A program made the translations under genes and the position numbers. Under the pieces are notes generated by a model. That model made no database searches and was not told the origin of the DNA. It worked only from the letters and a program-made list of their open reading frames with translations. From Orbilia blumenaviensis (Eukaryota; Ascomycota; Orbiliomycetes; Orbiliales; Orbiliaceae), in contig JAVHNS010000016.1 of the NCBI GenBank assembly GCA_036872755.1, positions 868,001-932,000 on the forward strand: a stretch of 64,000 nucleotides of DNA. Reading direction: 5' to 3'. This document shows, in pieces, positions 34,502 to 48,105 of this stretch (positions within the stretch are counted from its first letter, which is position 1; each line of letters starts with the position of its first letter).

Positions 34502-36334
34502 GGTTAGATGATACGGTTAAACGGGATCGGAAGGGGCGGTGAAGCCGGGCAATCCATCCACGAGAACGAGGATAGTGAACGGGAGTTGAGTTCAGGCGAA
34601 GTGGTCTGGTTTAGGTCAGGTTTAGAGGGAGTATGGTTTATGTGCGTAGGATGAGAAGTACCTAGGCAAGTAGTAGTGGTGTGTAGGTAGGTAGGTAGGA
34701 GGCGGCAGGCACTAAGAGTAGGTATTATACGCATAAGTAGGTACCTAAAATGTGCTCTGTCTGGACCGAACCGAACTGGGCTGGACTATATGGGGCTTCG
34801 GAGACAAGAAGAAGAATACTAAGAAGAAGAATACTAAGAAGAAACAGCCCTCACATGTCCTGCAACTTACCTAACTGCAACTCCACCCCGACTGCAGGAA
34901 ATTTCGAAAGAAAAAAAGCCTGCTCGAACGTGTGAACACCCGCACGGTATTGTATTGCCACCCTCAGAACAAAAAAAAAAAAAAAAATTACAAAGAGGCC
35001 TAGAGATATGTAGCCCCGCTGCAGCTGGCAATATTGTCACACCAGATTCGAGACCTGCTTAAGAGCCGCTGCCGTCACGAACAAACTGCACCTGTGGACG
35101 GTTACTCGAACGAAGTTCTCGGAATGCGGAGGAACGGGTCTTGTCCTGGAGATGACCGATATCCCAGTTGCATTCTTGGGTACATGTACCGACCAGGCCT
35201 AACTACTACTAGTCCCTTCCCCCAAAAAACACTCGGTACTGCAGCCGTATTGATGGCTTACGTACAAGGAACTCGAAGTGCGACTCTCCTGCTGGATCCA
35301 TGGAAAATAAGGGAAGGAGAAAAGGAGCATCAGGGTGGAGGGTCCCAATACCCACCTGCGTTTTGTTATCCCACTCTTGATTTCATTCCGGCTTCGACAC
35401 GTCTACAACCGCTCCACCATTGGATTATTGGGTGAATGGAATGCATTGCTTCTGCGTCTACATGTAGTGTACCTTTGCCCAACTAGGTATTAAGTCCTGA
35501 GTCTGTGCATGTGCTTTTTTTTCCAGCCCAAACTGTCGCCCGATGCAAGAAATCCTTGACAGGGTGGAGACACGCTAGCGGCTGCAAGGACACCCTTGGC
35601 TTTTTGCGTGATGTTGCCGTCAAAAGCGCCATCTTCCACTGGGGATAGCTGTATTTCGATACCTCACCAGTAATTATAATTATCTACAACTGAGGTTTGG
35701 AGAGTTGAGTTCGACTCGAATCTTTGGAGCATAATTGATCTCAGAGCGGAGATATCTGAATTTATTATATGACACTATAACAAACTAAAGAGACCCACAC
35801 TCCACCGTCACCAAATAACTTTGCACAAAATCTTTCTGGAAAGAGCATGCCATCTATACATGCATGACAAGATTTGAAGGGGATGAAGCCGTGGGAACAT
35901 AAACTTCGTCCCATAAGGCGACATAGAAGGAAAGAAGAGAGAGGGGTAAACAACCATATACACATATTTCATAATAAACAGTTTCTCGAACTCCTTCCCA
36001 TAGACGGAAATCCGTGGTCGAAAAAAAAAAAAAGGACGACCACCAAAGAACAGTAACTTTTCGATTTCTATATACAGATAAAATATAATATAGCCCAATG
36101 CCGTGGGCGGAAAGATGAGAAAAGGTAGGAGTGTCTCTGAGTTTGAGAGAGGTATGCCGCATGAACTCCTAGTCAGAGGGAGGTGATGTCGGATCCTCTC
36201 GACGATTATGAGTCGGTAGGTGAATTAGAAATACAATGAAGTAAAAAGGCATGGTCTGTGACCGGATGCAACGGGTATAGCGCGAGAAAAGGCTGGCTAG
36301 ACGGAAGGAAGCATCAAGCATTTATTAAAAACAT
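34502..36334. other. Gene-free region upstream of the WD-repeat gene and downstream of SSC1
   Basis: It holds AGGTACCT at 34739-34746 with TAGG tandem repeats just before it (34683-34699), an AAGAAGAATACT repeat (34808-34845) and a poly-A at about 34970-34987. I see no coding gene. Confidence 0.45.
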
Positions 36335-38525
36335 TTACTGCTTCTGCTCGCCAGATCCAGTGTTGGAGTTCTGGCCCTCGGAAGACTCGCCTGAGCTGCC
36401 TTGCGAAGGAGCGTCCTTCTCACGGGCAGCCTGGTGCATCTTGTCGAAAAGGGTCAAGCTGGCCATCTGGAGGTCGTCCATCTTGGCCTTGAGCTCCTCA
36501 CCAGTGATGGTGCTCTCTCCACCCTGGGACTGGCCGACCAACTCACGGAGGGCGGTAATCTTCTCCCTGATCTTCTCGGCCTCAGCCTTGTCAAGCTTGT
36601 CTTCGAACTCCTTCATGGCCTTCTCAGTATCATTGATGACGCTATCGGCGCGGTTGGCGGTCTCAATGAGGTTCTTGCGGGCCTTGTCGGTCTCAGCATA
36701 TCGCTCAGCATCGTCAACCATGGACTGGATTTCGTTGTCGCTCAAACCAGAGCCGGAAGCGATGGTGATGGACTGGTCCTTGTTGGTGGACTTATCTTTG
36801 GCGTGAACGTGGACAATGGAGTCGGCGTCAATGTCGAAAGTGACCTCGATCTGAGGAACACCACGGTGGGCTGGTGGGATTCCAACCAACTGGAAGTTGC
36901 CCAAGAGCTTGTTGTCGCGGACGAGCTCACGCTCTCCCTGGTAAACCTTGATTTCGACGGCAGTCTGGAAATCGGCAGCAGTAGAGAAGACCTGGGACTT
37001 CTTGGTGGGGATAGTGGTGTTTCGGTTAATCAGACGAGTGAAGACACCTCCAAGAGTTTCAATACCGAGCGACAATGGGGTAACATCCAACAACAAGAGG
37101 TCGGTGACCTCTCCAGCGAGGACGGCACCCTGGATAGCAGCACCGATGGCGACAGCCTCATCAGGGTTAACAGATTTGGCAGGGTCACGGCCAAACAAGC
37201 TCTTGACAGTCTCAATAACCTTTGGCATACGGGTCATACCACCAACGAGGATAACCTCCTGGATTTCTTTGGCCTGGAGGCCGGCATCCTTGAGGGCCTT
37301 GCGGACTGGCTCAATAGTCTTGGTGACCAATGGGCCGACAAGGTTCTCGAATTGCGATCGGGTAAGCTTGGTGTTGATGTGCTTAGGGCCGGAAGCATCA
37401 GCTGTGATGAAAGGAAGATTGATATCGGTCGAGGGGCTCGAAGACAATTCAATCTTGGCCTTCTCAGCGGCCTCACGGATTCTCTGGATGGCCATGCGAT
37501 CCTTAGACAGATCGATGCCCTGCTCCTTCTTGAATTGCTCGACCAAGTGACGGACAAGGGTGATATCAAAGTCCTCACCACCAAGATGGGTATCACCGTT
37601 GGTAGACTTGACCTCAAAGACACCCTTCTGGATCTCGAGAATGGAAACATCGAAGGTACCACCACCAAGATCGTAGACGGCAATGACCCTGTCGGCATCC
37701 TTGTCAAGACCATAAGCCAAAGCAGCAGCAGTTGGCTCGTTAACAACACGGAGAACGTTCAAACCGGCAATCTGACCAGCATCCTTGGTGGCTTGACGTT
37801 GAGAGTCGTTGAAGTAGGCTGGGACAGTGACAACGGCATTCTTGACAGGCTTGCTAAGGTAGCCCTCAGCGGTTTCCTTCATCTTTCCGAGAACGAAACC
37901 TCCAATCTGCGAAGGGCTGTATTTCTCGCCACGGGCCTCAACCCAGGCGTCTCCGTTGGTGTGCTGGACAATCTTGAACGGAACTTCCTTGATGTCCTTC
38001 TGGACTTCAGCATCCGTGAACTTCCTTCCAATGAGACGCTTGGTGGCAAAAACGGTAGCATCAGAGTTGACAATGCTCTGACGCTTCGCAGAGATACCAA
38101 CCAACCGCTCACCATCAGAAGTGAAACCAACGACGGAAGGTGTTGTCCTCGAACCCTCAGAGTTTTCGATGATCTTTGGGATCTTGCCTTCCATGATACA
38201 GACGGCAGAGTTGGTTGTGCCTACCAACGACACAATCAGTATGCTTTGGTCAAGACACTTGTATTAAGGGACATCTGACTGCCACTAGTCATCATAACTT
38301 ACCAAGATCGATACCGACGACTGCACCGGTAACCTTCTGATCTGTCGACTGATACCTGGCATATACAGAGCTCAAGGACGATCGAACCGGAGTTTGGTTC
38401 CATAGACGGGCGGCGCCTCCTCGAGGGAGCTAAAATACGAATGCATGTTAGTGAATAATGATAACTAGAGCAGAGATAGAGATAGAGTAGAAGCTTACAG
38501 CTCTCGCTGCTCTGGCGGCAAGCAT
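36335..38525 (-). CDS. SSC1: Mitochondrial Hsp70 (mtHsp70)
   Basis: Minus-strand exons 38525-38499, 38429-38303 and 38220-36335 give 679 aa. The N-terminus [20 protein letters not shown] is an Arg-rich amphipathic mitochondrial presequence, followed by ARYQSTDQ near the expected cleavage site. Hsp70 signatures are intact: GIDLGTTNS (split by intron 2), [14 protein letters not shown] and [13 protein letters not shown]. The linker is [14 protein letters not shown]. The substrate domain and helical lid end in GSGEQKQ, as in Ssc1-type proteins rather than the cytosolic EEVD or ER HDEL ends. It is the ATPase motor of matrix protein import and folding. A 625-codon antisense frame opposite the coding exon is a well-known artefact of Hsp70 codon pattern. 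Confidence 0.98.
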
Positions 38526-39242
38526 TTTGTGTGAGCGGATATGGATGGTGGGGGAGGGTAAGAGATTAATCAAAAACCTTTCGCTGTGGAGAGAAAGGTA
38601 ATTATATTAAAAACAAGAGATAATTCCGAAGAGATCGAGATCTGAGAATTTATTCTTCTCGTGAGAGAGATAAATTTCTTGTCTACGGAGGGAGTGAAGA
38701 GATGGGGTTGGTGGATGGATGCGGGATGATGGAGGAAAAAATTCGAAAGGTGAAAAAATTCCACGCAAAGAAAATTTTATATGCGTTTGGTTCGGCAATC
38801 GATAGCGACCTTGAGCCCGCCCCACTAGCACTTTTCGGGCAAAGCGGTGCATGCCCACCTTTCAACCGAGCACTCGGCCAGGAAGGCGGTGGAATCGCGC
38901 AGAAGGGAGCTCGGGCTTCCATGCTGGTCCATAGAACTATTAAGAAGTATATATATTATATATACCTGTTTCAATGCTTTTAATTTTTTGGTGAAATGGT
39001 CGAGGTGGAGGGAGAGAGAGGCACCAAAGGAAGAGGAAGGAGGAGGACGAGGAGAAGAATCAAGGAAAATAAAAAAGATGACGACGATTCGAAGAGAAAA
39101 AAAATTACAGCCCCGGTGAAGATAGCGGGTCCTCTCCCTCCTCTGAAGACCTTTCCACCCGATTATATATATAAAAAAGAAGACAGAATATATGTCGGGT
39201 CCAGCCTTTACTCGCTGAAAAGCAATATAAGCAGCCAACTAT
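38526..39242. other. Short intergenic region upstream of SSC1
   Basis: AT- and purine-rich DNA with no gene. I looked for a perfect heat-shock element (nGAAnnTTCnnGAAn) and saw only loose partial matches near 38735-38760, so none is annotated. Confidence 0.4.
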
Positions 39243-41706
39243 CTACATCTCACTGCCGCTGCTCCGGAAAGCAACGCAGATTTCGGAATAATGATGAGTT
39301 AGGTCCAAAGCCGACTGCGGAAGATTCGTCGACTGCACTACGCTCCTAAACTTAATGGCCCCCTCTTCCGCGATCAGCTTTCGGACGGAATTGAGAAGGT
39401 TCGGTGAGAACTAAATGTAGTCGAAACTGTTAGCATGCTCTCGCGTTAGACAAGTGCTATATATGGGGCCATACCTCAGAGTACCATCTATAATTCCACG
39501 CTGTCAGCCTGATGATACTGTTTAAGGCCCCCCTGACATCCCGTGCCTTTTCCTGGGCGACCAGCAAGCCTCTGAATGCCTTGCTTGAAAATCTGATATT
39601 CAAGCAGTTCCGGTATGCCTCGATAGCCTCGTCGACGTGGTGTAATCGCTCAGCTAGCTCGCCGTGGATCTCCCAATCACTCGCGCTCTTCTCTACCGGT
39701 AGGTTTTTCATCTTTTGCTTCTGGATTTCACCTCGCCATATCGTGTAGATCCGGAGATCTTCATATAAAACCATGAAAAGATTATCCAACCACCGTTCAC
39801 AGAGACGCTTATTCTGGAATTGGGTGTAGGTTTTACTATCATCCTCCGAAGCTTCCTCTTCGTTCTCGGTGTCCTTGGGCGCCGGGCTGACCGTCTGTTC
39901 CGGCTTTTCTATCACCGTATCAGCGTCGGATTCTGATATTGATATTGCGGCAACGCCGTTTGTGGCCTCATCTTCGTCGCTAGGCTTTTCCGTCGATCCA
40001 TTTGGTTTTTCCGGCTCTTCCGGCCGGCGTTCAGCCTCCGAACTATTTCCCCGGAGCGCCGTCGTGCTAGCGTTTGTAACCGTGCTAGCGTTTTTCTCAT
40101 GGCGATACTCCTCTTCCATAACGAAGACATTTGATCTACATTTTAGAAGAGTGTCCCAGCCCACTTGAGCCACGATCTCAGTTAACAAACTATAAGCTTT
40201 AGCAAATGTGCCCTTGAGGGATGCAGCGGGCAGCTGTGACATAAATTAGCCTCGTCCGTTCGTTTGAAAACTAAAAACTACCAATTACCTACCGGATCTT
40301 GCTTAACGTCGTATTCATCAAGTGATTCATCTATCATTGACTCTGGAAGAATTGGGAGATGCATTTTGGCGGGCTGCGGCATTCTAGGGAAATCCCGCTC
40401 CTGGTATGTGAACATTGGACATGAGTTCAACGTTAACAGCGCCTGTTTATCTATTAGCTTTCGATCCACGACAGCACAATCTTGGGGTTCGGCTTACCAT
40501 TTCATATTGCTCAAGAGCGATATAAATCTCTGCTAATTTGGCCCATGTTGTGAATTCGCTGGGTGCAGAATTAACAGCTCTCTTTGCACATTCCAAAGCC
40601 AGGTCGCTCCGTCCTTTACTTTGACAAAAGTCTGCTTGTACATTAAGTAAAGAATGATCCATCGGTAATACCTTGATCGTTTCATAAAGAAGTTGCACTG
40701 CCTTAACCTCTTCGTCCGCATCAATTAATACCCTAGCAAGCAGGGAAGCTACCTCCGGATACTTAATTCGTAGCTTCTCGAATAGATTTACACCGCTTGC
40801 AAATCGACCTGTTGTTTGAATATATTTCAGAACGCCGGTGGTCAGGTGGTTAGACACAAGGTTTGGAACCTGAACTTCAGGGTCCGAACCCAACTGCCAG
40901 CCCTTTGCGAATAGCCTTTCCGCTGCGTCAAGAAATCTATGTTCACTCTCAGTTGAAGTGATAGGATTGAAACGACGGCACCCAACAATTCGTGTCTGCA
41001 CATTTTCCTCGGCGTAGGCGTAAGCCCGCAGAACGGAGCATAGGTATGTTTCCAGCCATAACGGTTCCGTTGCTACTCTTCTTTCACCACGTTCGTCCAC
41101 TGCGTAAGCGTCTACGCTACCAGGGAAGCTAACATCGACACGCATATCGACTCGGGAGAAGGCATTATAGCAGCTGGCCCCCAAAAAATGAATGTCAGAA
41201 CACAAAATGCGCACATATGTATTGTATTATATAATGTGAAGGCTCTGTACCAATAAGTTCCTGCATGAATCTTCCACGACTGTGGCTTTCCAAACCATAC
41301 CTGGTTCTCACCGATCGAGTAGGTAAGGGTGTTGATGTAGGCAGCAAGAGAGGCTGACGATGAAGCGTCTATCCCCGTAACATGATGATATGTTCCGATC
41401 TAGTTACCGCGCCACCCTAAATAGTAAGATAATGTTTTCACTTCTGCGATATGGCAAAGCTCCAGTCTCTGGGAAAGCAGTACCTCTTTATGAGTCCCCT
41501 TTGGCTGAACCTTAATCAGGTGAACGAGATCAGGGGGTCCCAATTGGCGCAGGGTAAGCAAGGACTCGGTTCGTGCCTCTAGTGATTCGTGTAAGTCGAC
41601 TTCGACCAGCCTAGGGACGATATGCCGTTAGCACTGTCTGATACTCTCCCAGGAAATCGCAATAGTGGGCAGAGGTGTCTTACTCTGGCACCGCGGGCTG
41701 AACCAT
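39243..41706 (-). CDS. ChAPs-family exomer subunit (Chs6/Bch1/Bud7-like)
   Basis: Minus-strand exons 41706-41684, 41610-41484, 41399-41251, 41173-40498, 40442-40293, 40233-39475 and 39410-39243 give 683 aa, a normal family size. Conserved parts in order are LLTLRQLGPPDLVHLIKV, the GTYHHVTGIDASSSASLAAY segment, SWKIHAGTY, and a run of TPR-like helices (WLETYLCSVLRAYAYAEENV; GVLKYIQTTGRF; EVASLLARVLIDADEEVKAV). Then come RLCERWLDNLFMVLYEDLR and the C-terminal FSPNLLNSVRKLIAEEGAIK. An acidic Ser/Glu-rich insert lies at about residues 420-490. ChAPs bind Chs5 and Arf1 at the trans-Golgi and select cargo such as chitin synthase for the cell surface. Yeast has four paralogues, so I give no single symbol. 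Divergent from HIR3. Confidence 0.93.
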
Positions 41707-42273
41707 GGTCGTGGGAACTTAGTGGTAGAAGGCCGAAGAATTCGGAAAAGAGTGGACAAGATAGCTTTTGTGCGAGTTGCCAAGCAATATATGCTCGAGT
41801 GATGTCGATGGTGACGGTGCTGACGAGGAAGTTGGCGATAGTTAACAGGATAAATAGCTGTGGGGGACTCGCTGGCTGAACGAGCCCGGGCGGCCAGATT
41901 GGGATACAGAGCTGGGCATCACCACGGGCCTCGGGGGTAAGCTAATTTCAGGTACAAACCCCTCCCCTGTGGCCGTTGATTAGCTCACACGTGACCACCG
42001 GGGTAATCCCGAGATACCACCTCAGACGCGTCTCCCGCTTCAGAGTACCACCCGCGCACGCAGGGCCCTGATCTCAGACAGCCTTCAAGCCATGCTGCAA
42101 CTTGCGCCAAAGAGCTTCCAGCAGCCACCAGATCCTGTTACAATTCTGGCTTCCATCATTCCTCTATCCCAATGTTTCATCTCCCATGAACGCTAGCACT
42201 ATACATAACTTCTGACTGTCATCATAATCCCCACCAGCGCCAGCACCATCATCTAGAGAACAACCCATTCGCC
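41707..42273. promoter_or_regulatory. Shared divergent promoter of the ChAP gene and HIR3
   Basis: 567 bp separate the two start codons and must contain both promoters. The composition is GC-richer than other intergenic stretches in the window (for example GAGCCCGGGCGGCC near 41881). No TATA is seen on either side, which fits constitutive housekeeping expression. Confidence 0.5.
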
Positions 42274-45200
42274 ATGGTATGATCAATTTCGCTAGATCGC
42301 CGGGACGAACACTAACAATGTGTACCATGATAGGCATCCTGGACCGCCCTTAACATACTCGAGGATTCGGAGGACGAAGAAGTTGCCGATAATACACAAG
42401 AAATCCAAGTCCGATCTCTCCGTCACTCTTGCCTAAACACTGCGCACACCCGCTGACGGAACAATTAGATCGAAGAAGCGCTCAAATTACACCAGAAGGC
42501 ATTGAAACTCCATAGCGAAAAGGAATGGAAAGCAGCCGGCGATACTTTCGAGGAGCTATTCCGTTCCGAGATCTTCCAGCAGGATCAGACGGAGGATGTG
42601 GGTACACCCAGGATGCTCTGTTGAGCAATCACTCAGACGGTTGTTGACGTCACATTTAAACTACAGGCGCTACGGCTACGGAATATTCTATACTTAGCAT
42701 ATCGGGGGTATGCGGAGTTCAAACTTGATCTGATGAAGGCAAGAGTAAACGAATACTCTGACGAAGAAGCCAATAAAATTGTCGCACAGGCACTGGAATG
42801 GTTTGGAGAGGCTCTGGCAAGGGATGCAGATGACGGCTCGCTCTGGCGCAAAACTGCGAAGCTGGCCAAAAGGCTGAAGTCGTCGCGGTTAACTCGATTT
42901 GCGCTGGAGGCTGTCGTCTCCAGAGGGCTAGACTCGGCCCTGAGCCAATCTACGCCGTTGAACCCAGAGGAGCTCTATGCTACCTTTCTTCTCAGAGATG
43001 TTAGTGAACCTGAACACTTTATGATATGACTTCCATTCCATTGTTTTGCTAATGTAGCAATTTTAGACCCTCAAAGAAACGTCCGACGAAATTGGCTTAC
43101 AGTCAAAGGCAATCGAAAAAGTTGGGAATAAATCATTGAATCCAAAGTACAAGGTTTATCTAGAGGTTTATCCATGGCTGAAGCCTTCTTCTCAAATCAC
43201 GGTTTGCACAGACCCAGAAGGACAGTACGACGTCCTTACCGTCTCGAAGAAGAATTGGACGGCTGTAGGTGTCGCAATACTCGACCGTCTTCAAGATGAC
43301 GATGCAGCAACCGACCGCGCAGTAGTCATACAGCTGGAGGGGGAACCTTTGGAGCTTGAGATACCTGCTCCCACCCCAGTAACAGAAACAGCAATCAAAG
43401 TATCACCTGATGGCGATGTCCCCATGGCCGACGATCAGGAGATAGAGCGTCCCATCGCCGCTCGGAGGAGAAGTACATCTACGAATGCCAAAAGGAAAGG
43501 GTCTGCGGTGCCGGTTGATGCTGAAGGAAGTACAAGGGCGAGCAAGCGAGTCAGGAACCGCGAGTCTAATGCTGCTGCTGCCGCGGCTGCTGCCATCACG
43601 GAAATAACCCCTCGAGAATCAGTAGTGTTGGAAGATAAGCTTTTCAAAACGGCCAATGAATTATTTGCTGAACTAGGCATATCATTGGGGCCGTCGTCTT
43701 TGTTAAAGCCAGACCTGAAGAAAGAGGATGACGAAGACAATGGGTTTTCGATTAGTGACATCTTTATCAAAGACTTCAAAAGCACGCTGGTGGAATGGGA
43801 CGATGAAAAGGGCAACGTTGCTCTTTACGGTGAAGGCATCAACAAGTATGAAGTCATGTGTTATCAAGCCTTACAAATATCTGCTAACTTTAACCAGGCC
43901 AGATGAAGAAATCTTGAGTTTACAAAGCTTCACCCAGGCCGCTCCGAGCGCTACTCAGTCCCAAAGACCATCATTGCCTGCGGATGACGGCCTTCGCCGA
44001 TGGATCCAGAGGGCAAACAGCCAAAGACTTCAGATCCCTGAACTTTGTGCTTCTTTCATTCACGCTTTACTATCTTCAGGTAGCAGCGGGGTAGCGAGGT
44101 ACACTGCTTACTCGTGGTCAGAAACACTGAAAGAAGTGGTTCGTACTATCGCAGAGTCTCGAGACGGGGATTTCGAACGCTACTTTCAAAAACTTCGAGA
44201 CGACCTGACCGAAGGAAACGTCCCGGAGGAACTAATTGACAAAGAGGTGGAAGTTGCTCAGTCACTGTTCGAGCTATCATTGGATAACCTTTCGTCTAGT
44301 GAACGAGATAGAAACTCAACTGAACTTTCAACAAATGATGCATCTCCATTAAAACTAAAGGCGGTCCGTTGGGGAACCCTAGTTGGAGATCTTATGAGAT
44401 TCCGGGCTCGGGACGAGGATAGCAACATCAACTTAGATGCCTTGACTATCCGATACCTATGGGCAAATGCTGTCCTCGTTCCATTTACGAACCCGTCTCG
44501 GGATTTCTTGTTAGAGTGCTATGACGATTTGAAGGAAACTCTAATACGGCTTGAAAATCCGACAATCGAGCTTCCGAACAGGTATATCTAACTAAACCCG
44601 TAGACCATAGTATATACCATCTAACAATTCCCTACTAGCGCCTCTATGCCGGAGATATCAGTTGCTCGGGCTGATAGAGAAATATCCAAGGCGAAAACCA
44701 TGGATTTCTTCGCGAACATCTTCTCGTCCGCGGTTCAGAGTACAGACCCATTCGAAGTAATAGAAGATCTCGAAATCATACTCGAACCCAAAATAGAAGA
44801 ATATGACATCGATGAAGATGGAATAAAGAATATCCAAGAGATGACAAAGGTCCTCGAGACATCGAGTGTCCAGGTGAAGGTTTCCCTGTGGCAAAAGCTG
44901 CGAGATGTAAGTTCCTTCCTTGGCCCATTTTCAATATAATTTCTAATCCTCGTTAGGCCTATAACCGCCTTGGAGACTACTCCAATGTCCTAAGGTGTCG
45001 TATCACTTGCATGGATATTATCGTCAAAGAGTTGATGAATCCAGCCTATTCCGAGAAGTCCGGCGAGAATAGAACATTTATATTACTGCGAGCGATTTTC
45101 TGGGTAAGTTATCATAGCTCCTCCACTTCCCAGGTCTTACATCGCTGACGATAGCAGCTCAATGAAACGCTCCCTGGTATGGCTGAACAAATAATCGGCG

Positions 45201-48105
45201 ACCCTCGAAAACTATCAAATCTCAGCCCAGAGCTTCAGCAAATGGCATACACAATCATACCCCAAGTCCTTCGGTTATTACACGTTTATGTTTTCTTCGA
45301 GGATGCCGTGGTCTCAGGTGAAATCACAAAGCCTACTCTTCATTCTTACAGGATGTTGACAACGGCAATGAACAAACTCCTGGTGCATTGCTGGTCGATG
45401 ATGTACCTCATGTACCGAGGAAGAGTCGAGACTTCGACAGAAGATGAATCAGCACATATCTGGCAAGAAAAGTGTATCCGACTAGCCGGGGCGGTACATA
45501 CTGAGATCGGTATCCGTAATCTGTGTAAGCTCCATAGCCGCGTCTTCCTCAAGATTGCGCTCAAAGACATTCTGGACTTTGAAATCCAAGGTTCAGAGCC
45601 GGATCTCGTTCAGGCGCTGAAGTGTGTTTACAATTTTGATGTTGCCCTTGATCTGTATGATGTGGCAGATCACAAATGCGACCCATTGAAGCTGGACCGA
45701 GACACTGCTCTGAAAGTTTTCCCTTTCGTTATGGTTCTCGCCGAAAAGAAGAAGTCCGCTCAAGTTGGGCTTAAGGGAGCAATGAAAGAGGCCATGCAAA
45801 CACTAGTCGACGTCATTGGCACACCTTCTGAAAGGGATAAGGACGTTGCATATAATACCAAGATGCTCGACGAGTACATCGGCTCCCCAATAAACCCTCT
45901 CACCTTTTATGCCTCATTCCGTGGCGGAAGCACCCCGAATTTCGTTTCTATTCGTTCGGATTACGCCAAAGTCGCCGAAAAGGGGTTCTTCTTCGAATAT
46001 GGCATGTCGCTCTTCCTCCGGTATAAATTCGCAAAGAAAGCCCAGAACCAAGACGTCGACGATGTAGACGATGTAGTCAAATATCTTCGATATAACCTCG
46101 TGTGTGGTAATTTCCAAAAATGGAAACCATGGTACAAGCTCGGACAGTCATACGAATTTCAATTCGAAGACGATGTCACCTATGGCGCCGAGAAGATTAA
46201 TGCAAAGAGAGACGAACTAGCTGTCCTAGAGCGAAAGATTTTGCATTGCTACGCTATGGCACTTGGGCTTATTTCAGACGATGAGGATGAAACAGAGGAC
46301 GATAAAGCCGAAAAGTGCCAGCTGTACATCGATTTCGCCATGCAAATCTACTCCGCCGTTCGACCACCTCTCGAGCGCGAAGCCTTTTTGGTTGATGGTT
46401 ATGAGCGTTATTGTAGCGGCGCAGACGGCGTGTTTATGCAGCGAATACACGGCGATGTGTCCCTCGAAAGCGCCCTGAAATTTGCTATTATGCTCTTCAA
46501 GCGTGCGATCAAAGAAGGTTCTACTGACTGGAAGAACTACTATATGATCGCCAAATGCTACGGGAAGATCGCCAAATGCGACGGGAAGCTTGAAGCAGAA
46601 CCACAGGTTATCCTCTCCTATCTTTCAGACTCTGTTAGCCAGATACCTCTTCGCGAAAGGGGAGAACAGGTCCTTGAGCCTTACTATAAACTCGTCGCCT
46701 CAGTCTACAAATACGCCAAGTCAGGCCAGATCGCTGTTTGTAACCCCTCGTTACTCCCCATTGAAATGCTCTATATACTAACAAAAAAAAATCAATAGAT
46801 CCAAGAAGCCTACGAGCAGCTAAACGCAAACCCATGGCTCCAAAAGAACCTCAAGGACGTCGTGCAGGATCCAGTCTCATTCACCACTTTTGCCAGAGGT
46901 ATACACGACCTCCTTAACAAGATCCGTAATCTAGATAAGCAGAAATGGCACCACCGTATGACCTACCGAATGGCAAGAATCATGTACGACGATGTCGAAG
47001 ATCACGATAAAGCGCACAAAGAGATATCGACATTCTTTTCTCATAAAAACCAGCTTTATACAATCTGGAAGCCTGAGAACGAACGCCCTGGAAGACATTA
47101 CGTTTATGTTCACCAATATTTATTGTTCTGGATCCAGATGCTCGGGGAAGTCAATGATAAGCCAACTTTGGAAGCGCTTGTCAAGAAACTCAAAAAGGCA
47201 GGCTCTACAGGTGGATGTTGGAAACAGCCGGAGGTCTGGGATAAGGTGGTCATCACTTACGCTAAAACCTTGCGGAAGGTGAATGACATCGGCGAAAACA
47301 TGGAGACGACGGTGTATGAAAATGTTACATACGATGAATTCAACACCTACTCCCAGAAGATGGAGGAGCACTATGAGAAATCGGAGAACCAGAAGGGGAA
47401 GATGTTCGATATCCTGAAGGACACCTACGACCTCAAGAAATTGAACACGGGGCAAACAAAGACAGCTATCATTGACGACCTGCTTACTGATACATATGCA
47501 CTACTGTATCAAGAAGTAGTTCCGGACTTGGTTGCGAAGCTTTCTGGGTCAACCGCTACTGCAAGCCCAAAGCCTGGCGCCAGCACGAACCCAATGTCAT
47601 TGCACAACCTTGTCGATGGGGGCGAGAGCTCTGCCGGGCCGGTTAATACTTCGGTCGTGTTAGCAGCGGCTCATGGCAAGATTGATGACTACCTAGGGAG
47701 GAAGATGACAAAAGTCTTGAGGAAAGATGTACTGCAGAAGGTCAATTCGATGTTTAGGATCATATGGGTAAGTTATGTTCTTTCTTCTGTATAGTCACCA
47801 CAATGCTAATGTAATAATCCAAAATAACAGAACACGCAGAACAGCCAAAACGCAGCCAAGCTGATCATGGCAGGCAAGGACGCGAACAAGGAATCACCAA
47901 TGGAGGAGGATCTCGGCAAAGGCGGTGATATAGAAATGAAGGATAGTCCAATGAGGGAGAAATACCCCGAGGACCCAGCTAGCCCGAACAGCGAAGATGC
48001 TGACGACGAAGGCGCGGATAATTCCGATGCCAATATCACTATGTAAGTTGCTGACAGTCCTCTTGTTTTAAAAGTAGCCTTACGCTTACCATTATTAGGG
48101 AATAA
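42274..48105 (+). CDS. HIR3: HIR3/CABIN1-type subunit of the HIR histone chaperone
   Basis: Exons: 42274-42276, 42334-42408, 42469-42597, 42667-42999, 43067-43845, 43898-44581, 44639-44906, 44957-45103, 45158-46735, 46799-47767, 47831-48042 and 48099-48105. Together they give 1727 aa in one frame. The N-terminus (ASWTALNILEDSEDEE then IEEALKLHQKALKLHSEKEW) and the following TPR-like helices match fungal Hir3. An NLS-like RASKRVRNRESN region sits at about residue 330. Later helical segments such as FYASFRGGS and NLVCGNFQKWKPWYKLGQSY are strongly conserved. The acidic tail is EKYPEDPASPNSEDADDEG. HIR deposits H3-H4 independently of replication and represses histone genes outside S phase. The first coding exon is only the ATG. 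The final intron decides whether the protein ends ITM or ITME. Confidence 0.93.

Noticed and set aside
38735..38760. Possible heat-shock element upstream of SSC1 (TTCGAA, AAATTCC)
   Set aside because: Spacing does not match alternating nGAAn units, so it was not annotated.
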